Positions 1 to 8,210 of a stretch of 64,000 bases of DNA are shown here, piece by piece. The translations under genes and the position numbers were made by a program. The notes beneath the pieces are model-generated. The model searched no databases and had not been told where the DNA came from. It saw only the letters and a list, made by a program, of their open reading frames with translations. Source of the stretch: Macrolepiota albuminosa (Eukaryota; Basidiomycota; Agaricomycetes; Agaricales; Agaricaceae); NCBI GenBank assembly GCA_027475525.1, contig JAMWFC010000091.1, forward strand, positions 994,963-1,058,962. The letters are read 5' to 3'. The first letter of the stretch is position 1. Each line of letters opens with the position of its first letter.

Positions 1-183
1 AATTTCATTTGGTATTTTACATATAATGTACAGCCAGACTACATATTATATTACCGGATAGCTGTATATATGCATAGAAGGAAGAGAGAGAGAAGACTTA
101 TATATATATAGAAAATGAACTTGATACTTTCTATATGTCTGTTGGTATAGTATTATTATTTATGACAAATAGCTGCTGAATAA
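1..183. other. AT-rich flank, no gene seen
   Basis: AT-rich DNA with TA-dinucleotide runs near 60-110. I see no coding frame or RNA gene. The last five bases (AATAA, 179-183) are the left target-site copy of the adjoining solo LTR. Confidence 0.5.
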
Positions 184-943
184 TATCAGGTTCCGCTGAG
201 TTGGGGGCTTTCCGGGAAAGCAATTGCCCTTACAATGCGGACTTGACCCACGGATACTCGGGTGCCTGGAACTCCGGGGCTAGGACTCCGGGGTTCAAGA
301 CGTGGACAAGGAAATCCCGGGAGAGGGGACTTAGTCCGGGGGTTTTGGGTGGATGGGTAACTGGGGAGTTCGGGTGGGGGTTGAGTCGTAAACCGGAGGT
401 TCTAAGACGAGACCAAGTTAGTAAGTTAAAGTCGCGAAGTGCGTACCAGTCTTAGAGCACGCGATTATCCAAGCGTGCCAGTCAAGCGTGCCAGTCAATG
501 CGTACCAGTCAAATAGAGGGCACGCAACAATCCAAGTAATGCAAAGTAACAGTGTATGTAATATCAAGACTAGCGAATACAACAGGGAACTGTGCTATAA
601 GTACTACGGGACCGGGTCTCGGGGCTCCGGGGTGTCTGGGATGGGTTCCGGAGGTCATTGAGTAGCGGCAGGGGCTGTATACCGGGATCGCGTGTGTGGG
701 GCGCACGATCAATTGGCGCGGAGGGAGTTGTGATGCATGATGCATGATGCATGATGGCCAGGAACAATTCACATGATCCGATCGTTGATCAGGGCTGGTG
801 GCGGCTGATGGCGGTCCCTGATGCGCGTGATGGCGGTGTCGGCGGTTATGATGGCGGGGCGTGTCTTGTGGGGTCGGAAGGAGGGTCCCAGAGGGTGTTC
901 CGGGGGTGTTCCGGGGTGGGCCCAGAGGGGAGGGGTCGTGACA
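184..943 (-). mobile_element. Solo LTR, Ty3 family A
   Basis: Reverse-complement copy of the LTR at 3613-4339, running from the TATCAGG end (normally TGTCAGG) to GTGACA. It is flanked by a perfect 5-bp duplication AATAA (179-183 and 944-948), so it is a complete insertion reduced to one LTR by LTR-LTR recombination. The conserved R-start motif (559-571 on plus, complementary orientation) is intact. CpG content is still fairly high, so it is younger than the AT-rich LTRs at the right end of the window. A short GATGCAT tandem repeat lies near 731-755. Confidence 0.9.
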
Positions 944-2299
944 AATAACAGTAAGACATGGTAACAAAACAGACAAGTTTAAAGTCTCGTTGATAAAGTC
1001 GTTGATGATGATTTTTGAAAAGAGTAAGCGAGACAAAATATACTAATAAGGAACTTAATAGAAACTTCTAGAGCATTCCAGAACATCATGTGATCTGAAA
1101 CAAACTTGTGAGGAACTCAAGACGTTCGAGCTTGTAAAGAACCCTTTCTCTTATTTACGTAAGAGAGTCGGGGATAGTCACTGGCAGCCAAAGAACTTGA
1201 TATTGGTGGGAGCCCCAATTCTATCTATTCTAATATTTTCTTCAGATTTATGGCTGCTTTTTTTATGAAGTCTTCAGATCAGGATACTGATGGATTGAAT
1301 AAAATAGCTAGTTCACATTAAGGTGATGAGGAAGATTGATGATATATTTATTTATATCTAATTGATCTGCTTTAAAAATAACTGACTCTCAAGTTGATTT
1401 GTGTGATTTACCAACACTTGGTTTTGATTTGTTCTCTCTACTCAGTTGGCAGATGCATCTTTTTATTGTTTTATCTATTTTGTATTTTATAAAGGTGAAT
1501 TCAATATACAATCACAAAGTGATAGCAGATTTGACAAAACTTCTAAGAAGTATATTTCATATTCTGGGTGTAATAATTCTTTCTATCCAACTACTTCAGT
1601 TCTTGTTCATACTTTGCTAACCTCATTTTTAGATTTTTTACTTTGGCTTCAGCTATTAAAGCTTTGATTTTATACTCCTTTCTCTTTTTTGCATTAGTTT
1701 CTACTCTTTTTATGGCCTGCCATGTTATTGTATCTGCCCTTTTTCTCATTTAATTATCTCTTGGTATTCATAGCAATTTGTATAATAACTTATCTGCAGC
1801 TTCTTCTCAATCTCAAATTGACCACACGACATGTGCTTCTGCAATTCTTGCTTCTGCTGAGCCTGATCTATGTCTCTTAGTAGTGTCAGCACTCCATAAC
1901 ATTAATACATGACAACTCAAATCTGACAATATGTACAATGCATCTCCTCTATGACTTTTTGTATCTGCAGATTGCAGGTTCATTCTTACTCTCTATAGTA
2001 TCGCCTCTGATTATGATTTGTCAAAAACTATATCCTATCTACTATTTACCAAAATATTTCTTGGATAACTTTCTTTGGTAGAAAAAAAGACCTGACAATA
2101 CTATAGTGCAGGTATTCTATGTTTCATGCAATTTTGGGACAGAGAAAATATTTCCAAAAATCTACATATGTCAGCTGACCCTACACTCATTGCAGCATTC
2201 ATAGTTAATCACATCAGAAATACTACGAGTGATTCTATTAAAATTTGGCTTAATGGCTTTTGTCTCTGACATAATTTCAATCTTGCCAAATAGAGTGGC
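944..2299. other. Region without a recognisable gene
   Basis: AT-rich sequence between the solo LTR and the decayed tyrosine recombinase. Short open frames near 1400-1670 have no recognisable motif. The segment after about 1400 may be the decayed 5' part of the recombinase element, but I cannot show that. Confidence 0.4.
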
Positions 2300-3136
2300 A
2301 ACCACCCTTGGATTAAAGCACTCAAAACCTTGGCTGCTTTGCAATCTCCTGGCCTTAAACATCCACATCAAAACCCTATTTTTCTCTTCCATCTTCAATT
2401 GCTCTATGACAGACTGGATTTTTCTTCTTTTAAAAACTATGCTATCTGGGCCACTGCTCTTATAGCATTCCAAGGCTGTTGTCATTTGGGCAAATTACTT
2501 CTCCTCTTACAATCAAACTTCAACTCTGCCCAAAATGTCTGTCAACTGCAATCTTTGTATCTCACAAGCTCTAAATTGACAAGAAATTAATTACCTTTCA
2601 TCTGCCCTAGACTAAAACCTCTCACTCTGCTGGTGCTGATTGCAACCTGACTGAGAGGGAAGACTTCTGTCTCACTTGCATGCTCACAAACCACCTCCTC
2701 ATTAACCATTGCTCTGATAATTCTTCACTCTTTTCCTTTCGAGACAATGCCCATTCTTCTCCTTCTATTTTAACTAAAGAAATGTTTCTTACTTCTATAA
2801 AGAGTGATTATTTTCTCTACTCTACAGCCAACATCTCTGAATTTCTCCACAGAAATTTATTCTACTCAACAACTCAAGATTGTTCATGGACACAGCTATT
2901 GTATAGGAGGCTCAGTCAAGCTCCTCTGCAATAGTGTTCTTCCACACATTGTCATGAAATACGGTGGCTGGAGCTCACTATGTTTTTTAATCCACTGGAG
3001 ACATCTGGACTACATTGTTTCAAATGCCATCACCTTTATGTGGGAAGCATCATATCGTCAATTTGCCTACAACAACAATCTCTCAAAAATTTTTAATACT
3101 CACTGGTTCGATCTTCTAAACCTCACAATGTCTTAA
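2300..3136 (+). pseudogene. Decayed tyrosine recombinase (phage-integrase fold)
   Basis: Read across several frames, this stretch resembles the catalytic domain of tyrosine recombinases of the Crypton/DIRS-like kind common in Agaricomycetes. In order: an N-terminal core block (about 2330-2590) with the motif GCCHLGKLL where the family has GCCRLGELL; a middle block (2680-2930) with strand-rich sequence; and a C-terminal block (2804-3136) with GHSYCIGG, then KYGGWSS, then IHWRHLDYI. The last block supplies the His/Trp of box II and the candidate nucleophilic Tyr. Both conserved catalytic Arg positions are changed (Arg to His near 2482, Arg to Cys near 2900), each explicable by a CpG transition. 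With the frame breaks, the protein is dead. Assignment rests on motif memory, not a search. Confidence 0.65.
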
Positions 3137-3346
3137 ACTTTCCTTTGTAAAAAAAAAAATCCAATTTCTTTTTACAATACACGATATTGACCTTCCTGTT
3201 GACATTTCTAAATAATACAATATATTATCGTTTCCTCTACTAAATAATCCATTATTCACATTCTTGTTAGCTTTTGTCCAATGTCGCATTTCAATGGCTC
3301 AGCTCTGGTGGGTAGGCACGGCCGTAGATAAGCTGTGCCTAGTTGG

Positions 3347-3380
3347 GTATCCGCTGCTAAGGTAGGGGACGTGAGGTACT
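3347..3380 (+). repeat. Candidate left terminal inverted repeat of DDE element
   Basis: The core TAAGGTAGGGGACG followed by GAGGTA and CGCAC recurs in inverted orientation at about 17608-17636, beyond the transposase start codon. About 30 bp match with a few mismatches. The pair brackets the transposase gene, as the terminal repeats of a cut-and-paste transposon would. A small palindrome (GGCAC...GTGCC, about 3315-3340) lies just outside. Exact element ends and target duplication were not resolved. Confidence 0.5.
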
Positions 3381-3472
3381 CGCACGCTTAGTCAGAATGC
3401 TTAGTAAGCATCAAGAGCGGCAAAAAAGCCAAGTTTCGAAAACCAAAAAAATTATATAGAGGATAGGAAAGA

Positions 3473-3612
3473 CTAGACAGCTCCAGATGACAGATAATAA
3501 GAAGCAATTTTCTTTTCATATTCCTCCTTCAGTTCCCTTGCAATTTCTGGAGGCAATGTACGATGTCCATGGTATTTCCGATTAGCCCAGGCTGCTTGTG
3601 GTCCTGTCAAAC
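3473..3612 (-). pseudogene. DDE transposase, C-terminal fragment beyond the insertion
   Basis: This encodes the last ~45 residues of the transposase whose main body is at 14562-17266, ending in a stop at 3473-3475. It carries the conserved tail motifs PQAAWANRKYHGHR and LPPE. When the Ty3 element and one copy of the CAAAC target duplication are removed, the frame runs on exactly from 14562 (residues ...DAYCQG | LTGPQAAW...). That shows the retrotransposon inserted into coding sequence of a pre-existing gene. Confidence 0.85.
3608..3612. repeat. Target-site duplication CAAAC, left copy
   Basis: Five bases directly before the 5' LTR. They are matched by CAAAC at 14480-14484 directly after the 3' LTR. 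Confidence 0.9.
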
Positions 3613-4339
3613 TGTCACGACCCCTCCCCTCCGGGCCCACCCCGGGACACTCCCGGAACACCCTCCGGGACCCTCCCTCCGACCCCACAGGACACGCCCC
3701 GCCATCACGAACGCCGACACCGCCATCACGCGCATCAAGGACCGCCATCAGCCGCCACCAGCCCCGATCAACGATCCCATCACGCATCACGCATCACGGC
3801 TCCACCCGCGCCAATTGATCGCGCGGCCCACACGCGCGATCCCGGTATACAGTCCCTGCCCGCTACTCAATGGCCCCCGGAACTCATCCTAGACACCCCG
3901 GAACCCCGAGACACGTTCCCGTAGTACTTATAGCATAGTTCCCTGTTGTATTCGCTAGTCTTGATATTACATACTTTGCATAACTGTTACTTGGATATTG
4001 CGTGCCCTCTGTTTGACTGGTACGCCTCGTTTGGTACGCTTCGACTGGCACGCCTTGGTATTCGCGTGCTATAAGTTTGGTACGCACTTCGCGACTCTTA
4101 AATTACTAACTTGGTCTCGTCTTAGAACCTCCGGTTCACGACTCGACCCCCTCTAACCCTCAGCTACTCTCATCCAAAACCCCCGGACTCTAGTCCCCTC
4201 TCCCGGGATTACTCCTGTCCTCGTCTTGAACCCCGGAGTCCTAGCCCCGGAGTTCCAGACACCCGAGTATCCGTAGATCAAGTCCGCATCGTAAGGGCGT
4301 CGCTTTCCCGGAAAGCCCCCGATTCAGCGGAACCTGACA
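3613..4339 (+). repeat. 5' LTR of family A copy 1
   Basis: 727 bp, TG...CA ends with the inverted terminal bases TGTCA/TGACA. It is GC-rich (about 57%) and CpG-rich. U3 should be 3613-3956 if R starts at the PBS-complementary motif at 3957. A TATA-like element lies at 3928-3933. The minus strand of the same LTR probably also feeds the antisense gene when present as the 3' LTR. Confidence 0.93.
3928..3969 (+). promoter_or_regulatory. Predicted LTR core promoter and transcript start
   Basis: A TATA-like TTATAG at 3928-3933 lies 27 nt before AGTCTTGATATTA (3957-3969). That 13-mer is the exact reverse complement of the PBS directly after the LTR. In self-priming retrotransposons such as Tf1, the first bases of the mRNA anneal to the PBS, so 3957 is the predicted +1. 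The 13-mer is kept in all six family A LTRs of the window (559-571, 3957-3969, 14097-14109, 43941-43953, 46870-46882, 55762-55774). Confidence 0.65.
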
Positions 4340-4352
4340 TAATATCAAGACT
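4340..4352 (+). other. Primer-binding site, self-priming type
   Basis: TAATATCAAGACT directly abuts the 5' LTR. It pairs over all 13 bases with 3957-3969 inside the LTR, and pairing stops at both ends. I see no obvious match to the 3' end of initiator tRNA-Met (which would start TGG). The same PBS is at 55387-55399 in copy 2 (minus strand). Confidence 0.7.
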
Positions 4353-4372
4353 CTTTCCTTACACCGTTCTTG

Positions 4373-6687
4373 ATGGCTACGTATACTCACACCTACTACC
4401 CCACGGGGTACCAGACCGACCCTTACGGACGCCCGGTACCCGACCACTACTCCGCACAGACCCCCCGCCCTGTCTACCCACCCCTCCCATACGAACCTCA
4501 GTACCTCCACCGCCACTGGGCCCCCGACCCATCCTTCTATGATCTGGGGCCCTCAGCCAGTTGGGCCCCTCCGCCCAACCTAGCCATGGCACGACCCGTG
4601 GAGGTCCCCTCGTACCGGAGCATTCCCGGGGGCCTGCCGGAGACCCCTCCTGTACCCAGTGGGCCTCGCCCGATTCCCCCCAGCGAGGGCCCCTTTGCAC
4701 CCACCCCCTACTACGGTTACCAGCGCCCCGTCCCCCAACCCCGAGAACCCCGAGGACCCCCCTACCCCGACTACCCCCCTCGTCATTACCCGGCCGCCGC
4801 TCCACCCGCTCGAACCCCTCCCTCGCCAATGGGACGACGACGCCTCGAGGAGTATGAACGGCAACGGGACGAGATACTCCGCTCCCTCAGGATCTCACCG
4901 GAGGACTTCGCGCAACGGACAAGGACGCTGCTTGTGGAGTTCGGGCACGACGACTTCGAAGGCACTCCGGAGGAATGGGCTCACTGCCTGGTCGAATTCG
5001 GGGATCGCCTCACGCGAGGAGAACTCCCGGAGCAAACCATGGTAAAGTATAGGCGCAATACGATCCTCTGGGAAGAATTACAACAGCTGCTCGACGAAGT
5101 CCACGCGTCCCCCTCCCCTCGGCCCCTCAACGACCCCGCGGACCCAGGTCGCTCGATTCACATTCGACGGGAACCCCCGGAACCGGCCCCAGCAGTCCCG
5201 GCAGCCCCCACGGTCCCCACTCCGGAGCAACGGCAACGGGAAGAACGGCAGAACGCCTCAGCCATACTACGGTCCCTCAACCCGACGGGAGGCCTCTTCG
5301 ATCAACCCGCTGCTCGCACGGTAGGCTTGTCAACTCGCCGCAGGGCTAACTCCGTTCCTAGTACCTTCGAGACCTGGGGACAGCCTCAAAGACCCCTGGA
5401 ACCCCTCCCGCGAACAGACAACGCCCGACCCCCGGCCCCGACGAACCCCGGTACAGCCCGGGTGGACACCCCTAGTACGGACGACACGTTATGCTACATT
5501 GACGAGCTCACGCGCGATAACAACGAACAACGTCCCGCGCCCGCGCCCGCCCCGGCACCAGCACCGCCCGCCACGTCCGCCCCGGCCCCTCCGGAACGCA
5601 ACTTCCGCCGCGATCCGCCACCCCACTTCGACCTACGGAACCCCCCGCGACCCCCGATGCAAGCCCGACCCTCCCGGATTGAACGTCCCCCGCGCAACCC
5701 GGCACCCGACCCAGCACCTAACCCCCCTCCGATCGACCCAACCCCACCAAACCCTCCCCGACCGCCTCCGCCCCCTCCCGCCGAACCTCGAGGACGACCC
5801 CCAGGACCCCCCCCTCCGCCGCCCCCTGCGTGGAGACCCGGGCCTCCTCCCGGCAGGAACGAGCCCCCGTGGGACAACGGGCCTCCCGGGCGTGGACCCC
5901 CAGGTGAGCCACCCGGAGGAGGTCCTCCCGGCGGGTGGGGCCCCGCCCTTGGTGCGTTTCCTCCTCAAGGAGGGGGGGGCAATCATTATTACTATTATTA
6001 CAATGCTGGCCCCCCTCCCCGCAACACTGCCGGATCGGACGACGCTCGCGACGCCCTCGCCCGCGAAGGACGATTGGACATTCAAAAGCCCGACGCTTTC
6101 ACGGGCCGGGACCCCCGAAAATGGCGTACCTTCCTCACACAATGTCTCAATACGTTTCAGGCAAAGCCGCTCACGTTTCAGGTTGACAGCTCCCGGGTGG
6201 CCTTTGCCGCGTCGTACCTCCAGGGGATCGCCTTCGATCACTACACGGCCCTCATCCAGTTCGACCCCAACAACCCGGCACTCGCTCGCTGGCAAGCCTT
6301 CGTCGACGAGTTCTCCGGGAAATTCGGGATATACGACACCGTGGCCGAGGCCGAGGACAACCTCTTCAACCTCCGGATGCGCTCTGAAGAACGTTTCACT
6401 ACCTTCATCGTACGTTTTGAAAAGGAAGCTTACGAGACAGGTTGGAATTACAGCGCCCTCCGGTACGCCCTCCGCCGCGCCCTCCCACAACGTATCAAGG
6501 ACGTCCTCCGACTCGCCCCGAAACAACCCTCCTACGACGGATACAAGGCCCTCGTCATGCAGATCGACCAGCGCTACTGGGAAGACCGCAGCGAGTATTC
6601 GAACCCTCCTACGACGGATACAAGGCCCTCGTCATGCAGATCGACCAGCGCTACTGGGAAGACCGCAGCGAGTATTCGAACTCCTGA
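4373..6687 (+). CDS. gag: Gag polyprotein (capsid part), frame broken by a 77-bp duplication
   Basis: Forms the virus-like particle shell in the cytoplasm. The ATG at 4373 is the first in frame and matches the start of copy 2 (55366, minus). Residues 1-150 are Pro/Tyr-rich. Residues ~155-260 hold a charged helical segment (RRRLEEYERQRDEILRSL). A long Pro-rich linker (to ~560) follows and ends at a poly-Tyr stretch. A conserved capsid-like domain of the Ty3 gag type starts at KPDAFTGRDPRKW, continues through AFDHYTALIQF and ends near WEDRSEYSNS. The frame shifts at the uncollapsed repeat (6525-6604 repeated at 6602-6681). Removing 77 bp restores one frame of 745 residues ending in UGA at 6685-6687. 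The UGA is followed in the same frame by the zinc-knuckle segment, so it is either a nonsense change or a readthrough stop. Confidence 0.85.
6525..6681 (+). repeat. 77-bp tandem duplication 1 (assembly type)
   Basis: 6525-6604 matches 6602-6681 exactly at offset 77. It duplicates the end of the capsid frame and shifts the reading frame by two. Copy 2 has a single copy here. Confidence 0.9.
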
Positions 6688-7176
6688 CCCCCCTGGAACC
6701 CTAGAGGAGGACCCCCTTGGCCCTCCGGCGAAGCTCCCAACCCCCAAGGTCGAAACCCCGGTCCCCCCGCGTTCCCTGGCGGCCGACCCCCGGTGAGTCG
6801 CGGCCCGCCCAATGCTAACCCCGGCAGCGGCACCCGCCCCCAGGCCCAGCTCAACGCCGCCGTGGCCACCCAAGACCCGGGCGACGCGCCAAGCCCCGAG
6901 GAACCCCCGGGAGACCCCGAAGACTTCGACTTCGACGACGAACGGGACGAGGAGGCCCTCCGAGCCAACCGGCTTCAAAAGAAGGGACGACCCTGGATCG
7001 AGGTCCCGACGGATGTGCAGGAACGACGGAGAAGGGAGGGCGTCTGCATACTCTGTGGTGAGAAAGATCATTTCATCTCCGAGTGCCCCAAACGACAGGT
7101 CATGGGACGTGCCACCTGGACCTTCGAAGGAGAGGACGCCACCTACGAGTATTCGGAAAACGACCCGGCGATTTAG
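6688..7176 (+). CDS. Gag nucleocapsid segment with CCHC zinc knuckle
   Basis: Continues the gag frame after the UGA. A Pro/Gly-rich stretch (NPQGRNPGPPAFPGG) leads to an acidic segment and the motif CILCGEKDHFISEC (about 7045-7087), a canonical CX2CX4HX4C zinc knuckle that binds genomic RNA. The frame ends at TAG 7174-7176. The only start the frame offers is non-ATG (GTG 6793), so expression probably depends on passing the UGA, or this segment is lost. The same knuckle is present in copy 2 (52813-53169, minus) and degraded at about 59190-59230. Pol overlaps this segment in the -1 frame from 7083. I found no canonical XXXYYYZ slippery heptamer in the correct frame. Confidence 0.75.
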   Translation, partial: PPWNPRGGPPWPSGEAPNPQGRNPGPPAFPGGRPPVSRGPPNANPGSGTRPQAQLNAAVATQDPGDAPSPEEPPGDPEDFDFDDERDEEALRANRLQKKGRPWIEVPTDVQERRRREGVCILCGEKDHFISECPKRQVMGRATWTFEGEDATYEYSENDPAI

Positions 7177-8210
7177 ACCCGGAAGACGCCCTAAATCGCG
7201 GAATCGACCCCGACGTCTTCTCCGCCCCGGTTTCCCACCTTCGCTCCACGACACTCGTACAGGACACCCTCACGGCTTACCTACCCTCCCACTCCTCGCA
7301 CTCCCTCCTCCTCAACACCCGCCTCACCCCCTCCGGAACCCCCCTCAACACCCTCGTCGACAGTGGCGCCACCGACAACTTCATCGACGAAGCATTGTCT
7401 GCCTTGGCCCCGGAACCCGCTCAACGACTCCCGGTCCCGGTACGACTCTGCCTCTTTGACGGAGACGCCTCCACGGCGGGGAACATCACCCATTTCGTGC
7501 GTATGCCCGTTACCTTCGCCAACGGACAGACTCACACCCTGCGGATGTTGATGACCAAACTTCACCCCTCCACACCCCTCGTCTTAGGGCTCCCATGGCT
7601 CCGGGACACCAACCCCCGCGTCGATTGGCGACACCTCACCCTTCGCCTGACCCGGGACCCGACGCCCGACGACCAACAACTTCCCTTCGACATCCCCCAC
7701 CCCCCAAGACCAACCCCGAAGGACTCCCCGGACGAACCCCCACCACCCCCGGGACTCCAGTCTCGCTCGTCCCGGTCCTTCGTCATCAATGCCAGGCTGG
7801 ACGGCACCCCCGGGCCGATATCGGCCCTCATCGACAGCGGAGCCACCGGGGTCTTCATCAGCGACACCCTCGACCTCCCTCACGACCCCCTCGACCAGCC
7901 CCTTCGCCTGCAGCGCCTCGACGGCACTCCCTCCGCCTCCGGCCCCATCAAGAGGTCTCATTCAGGACGCGTGACCCTGGACAACGGCTACGAGTTCACC
8001 TCCGACTTCCTGGTCACGCGACTTCACGAATCGACCCCGATGGTGCTGGGATTACCCTGGCTGCGCGACACAAACCCCGACATCGATTGGAGGACGCTCA
8101 CCATGACCTTCCCGGGACCCGAAGACCACCCCCCTGGCTGCGCGACACAAACCCCGACATCGATTGGAGGACGCTCACCATGACCTTCCCGGGACCCGAA
8201 GACCACCCCC
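7083..8210 (+). CDS. pol: Pol, tandem retropepsin (aspartic protease) region
   Basis: Two successive protease-like domains. The first has NTLVDSGATDNFIDEA (about 7347-7394) and ends with LVLGLPWLRDTNPRVDW. The second has SALIDSGATGVFISDT (about 7825-7868) and ends with MVLGLPWLRDTNPDIDW. Each keeps the catalytic DSGA and the C-terminal hydrophobic-Gly signature of retropepsins. A retropepsin acts as a homodimer of single domains, so two domains in one chain could form an intramolecular dimer or one may be accessory. Both domains recur in copy 2 and in the decayed element at 59.5-60.0 kb. The frame is broken by the 77-bp repeat at 8055-8210. A further -1 offset lies in the C-run 8206-8210, where copy 2 has one more base. 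Confidence 0.85.
8055..8210 (+). repeat. 77-bp tandem duplication 2 (assembly type)
   Basis: 8055-8133 matches 8132-8210 exactly at offset 77. It duplicates the end of the second protease domain. Copy 2 has a single copy. Confidence 0.9.

Noticed and set aside
5494..6526. Long minus-strand frames opposite gag (up to ~297 residues)
   Set aside because: Shadows of a GC-rich, Pro/Gly-rich coding strand. No start context, no introns and not conserved in copy 2, unlike the antisense gene at 11903-13626.
7081..7093. CCCAAAC as a -1 frameshift site between gag and pol
   Set aside because: The heptamer is in the wrong phase for the zinc-knuckle frame (0-frame codons are CCC AAA), so it does not fit X XXY YYZ slippage.
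8055..8210. Tandem duplication as a real third protease segment
   Set aside because: The period is exactly 77 bp, identical to six other duplications in unrelated sequence, and copy 2 lacks it. An assembly join explains all of them.
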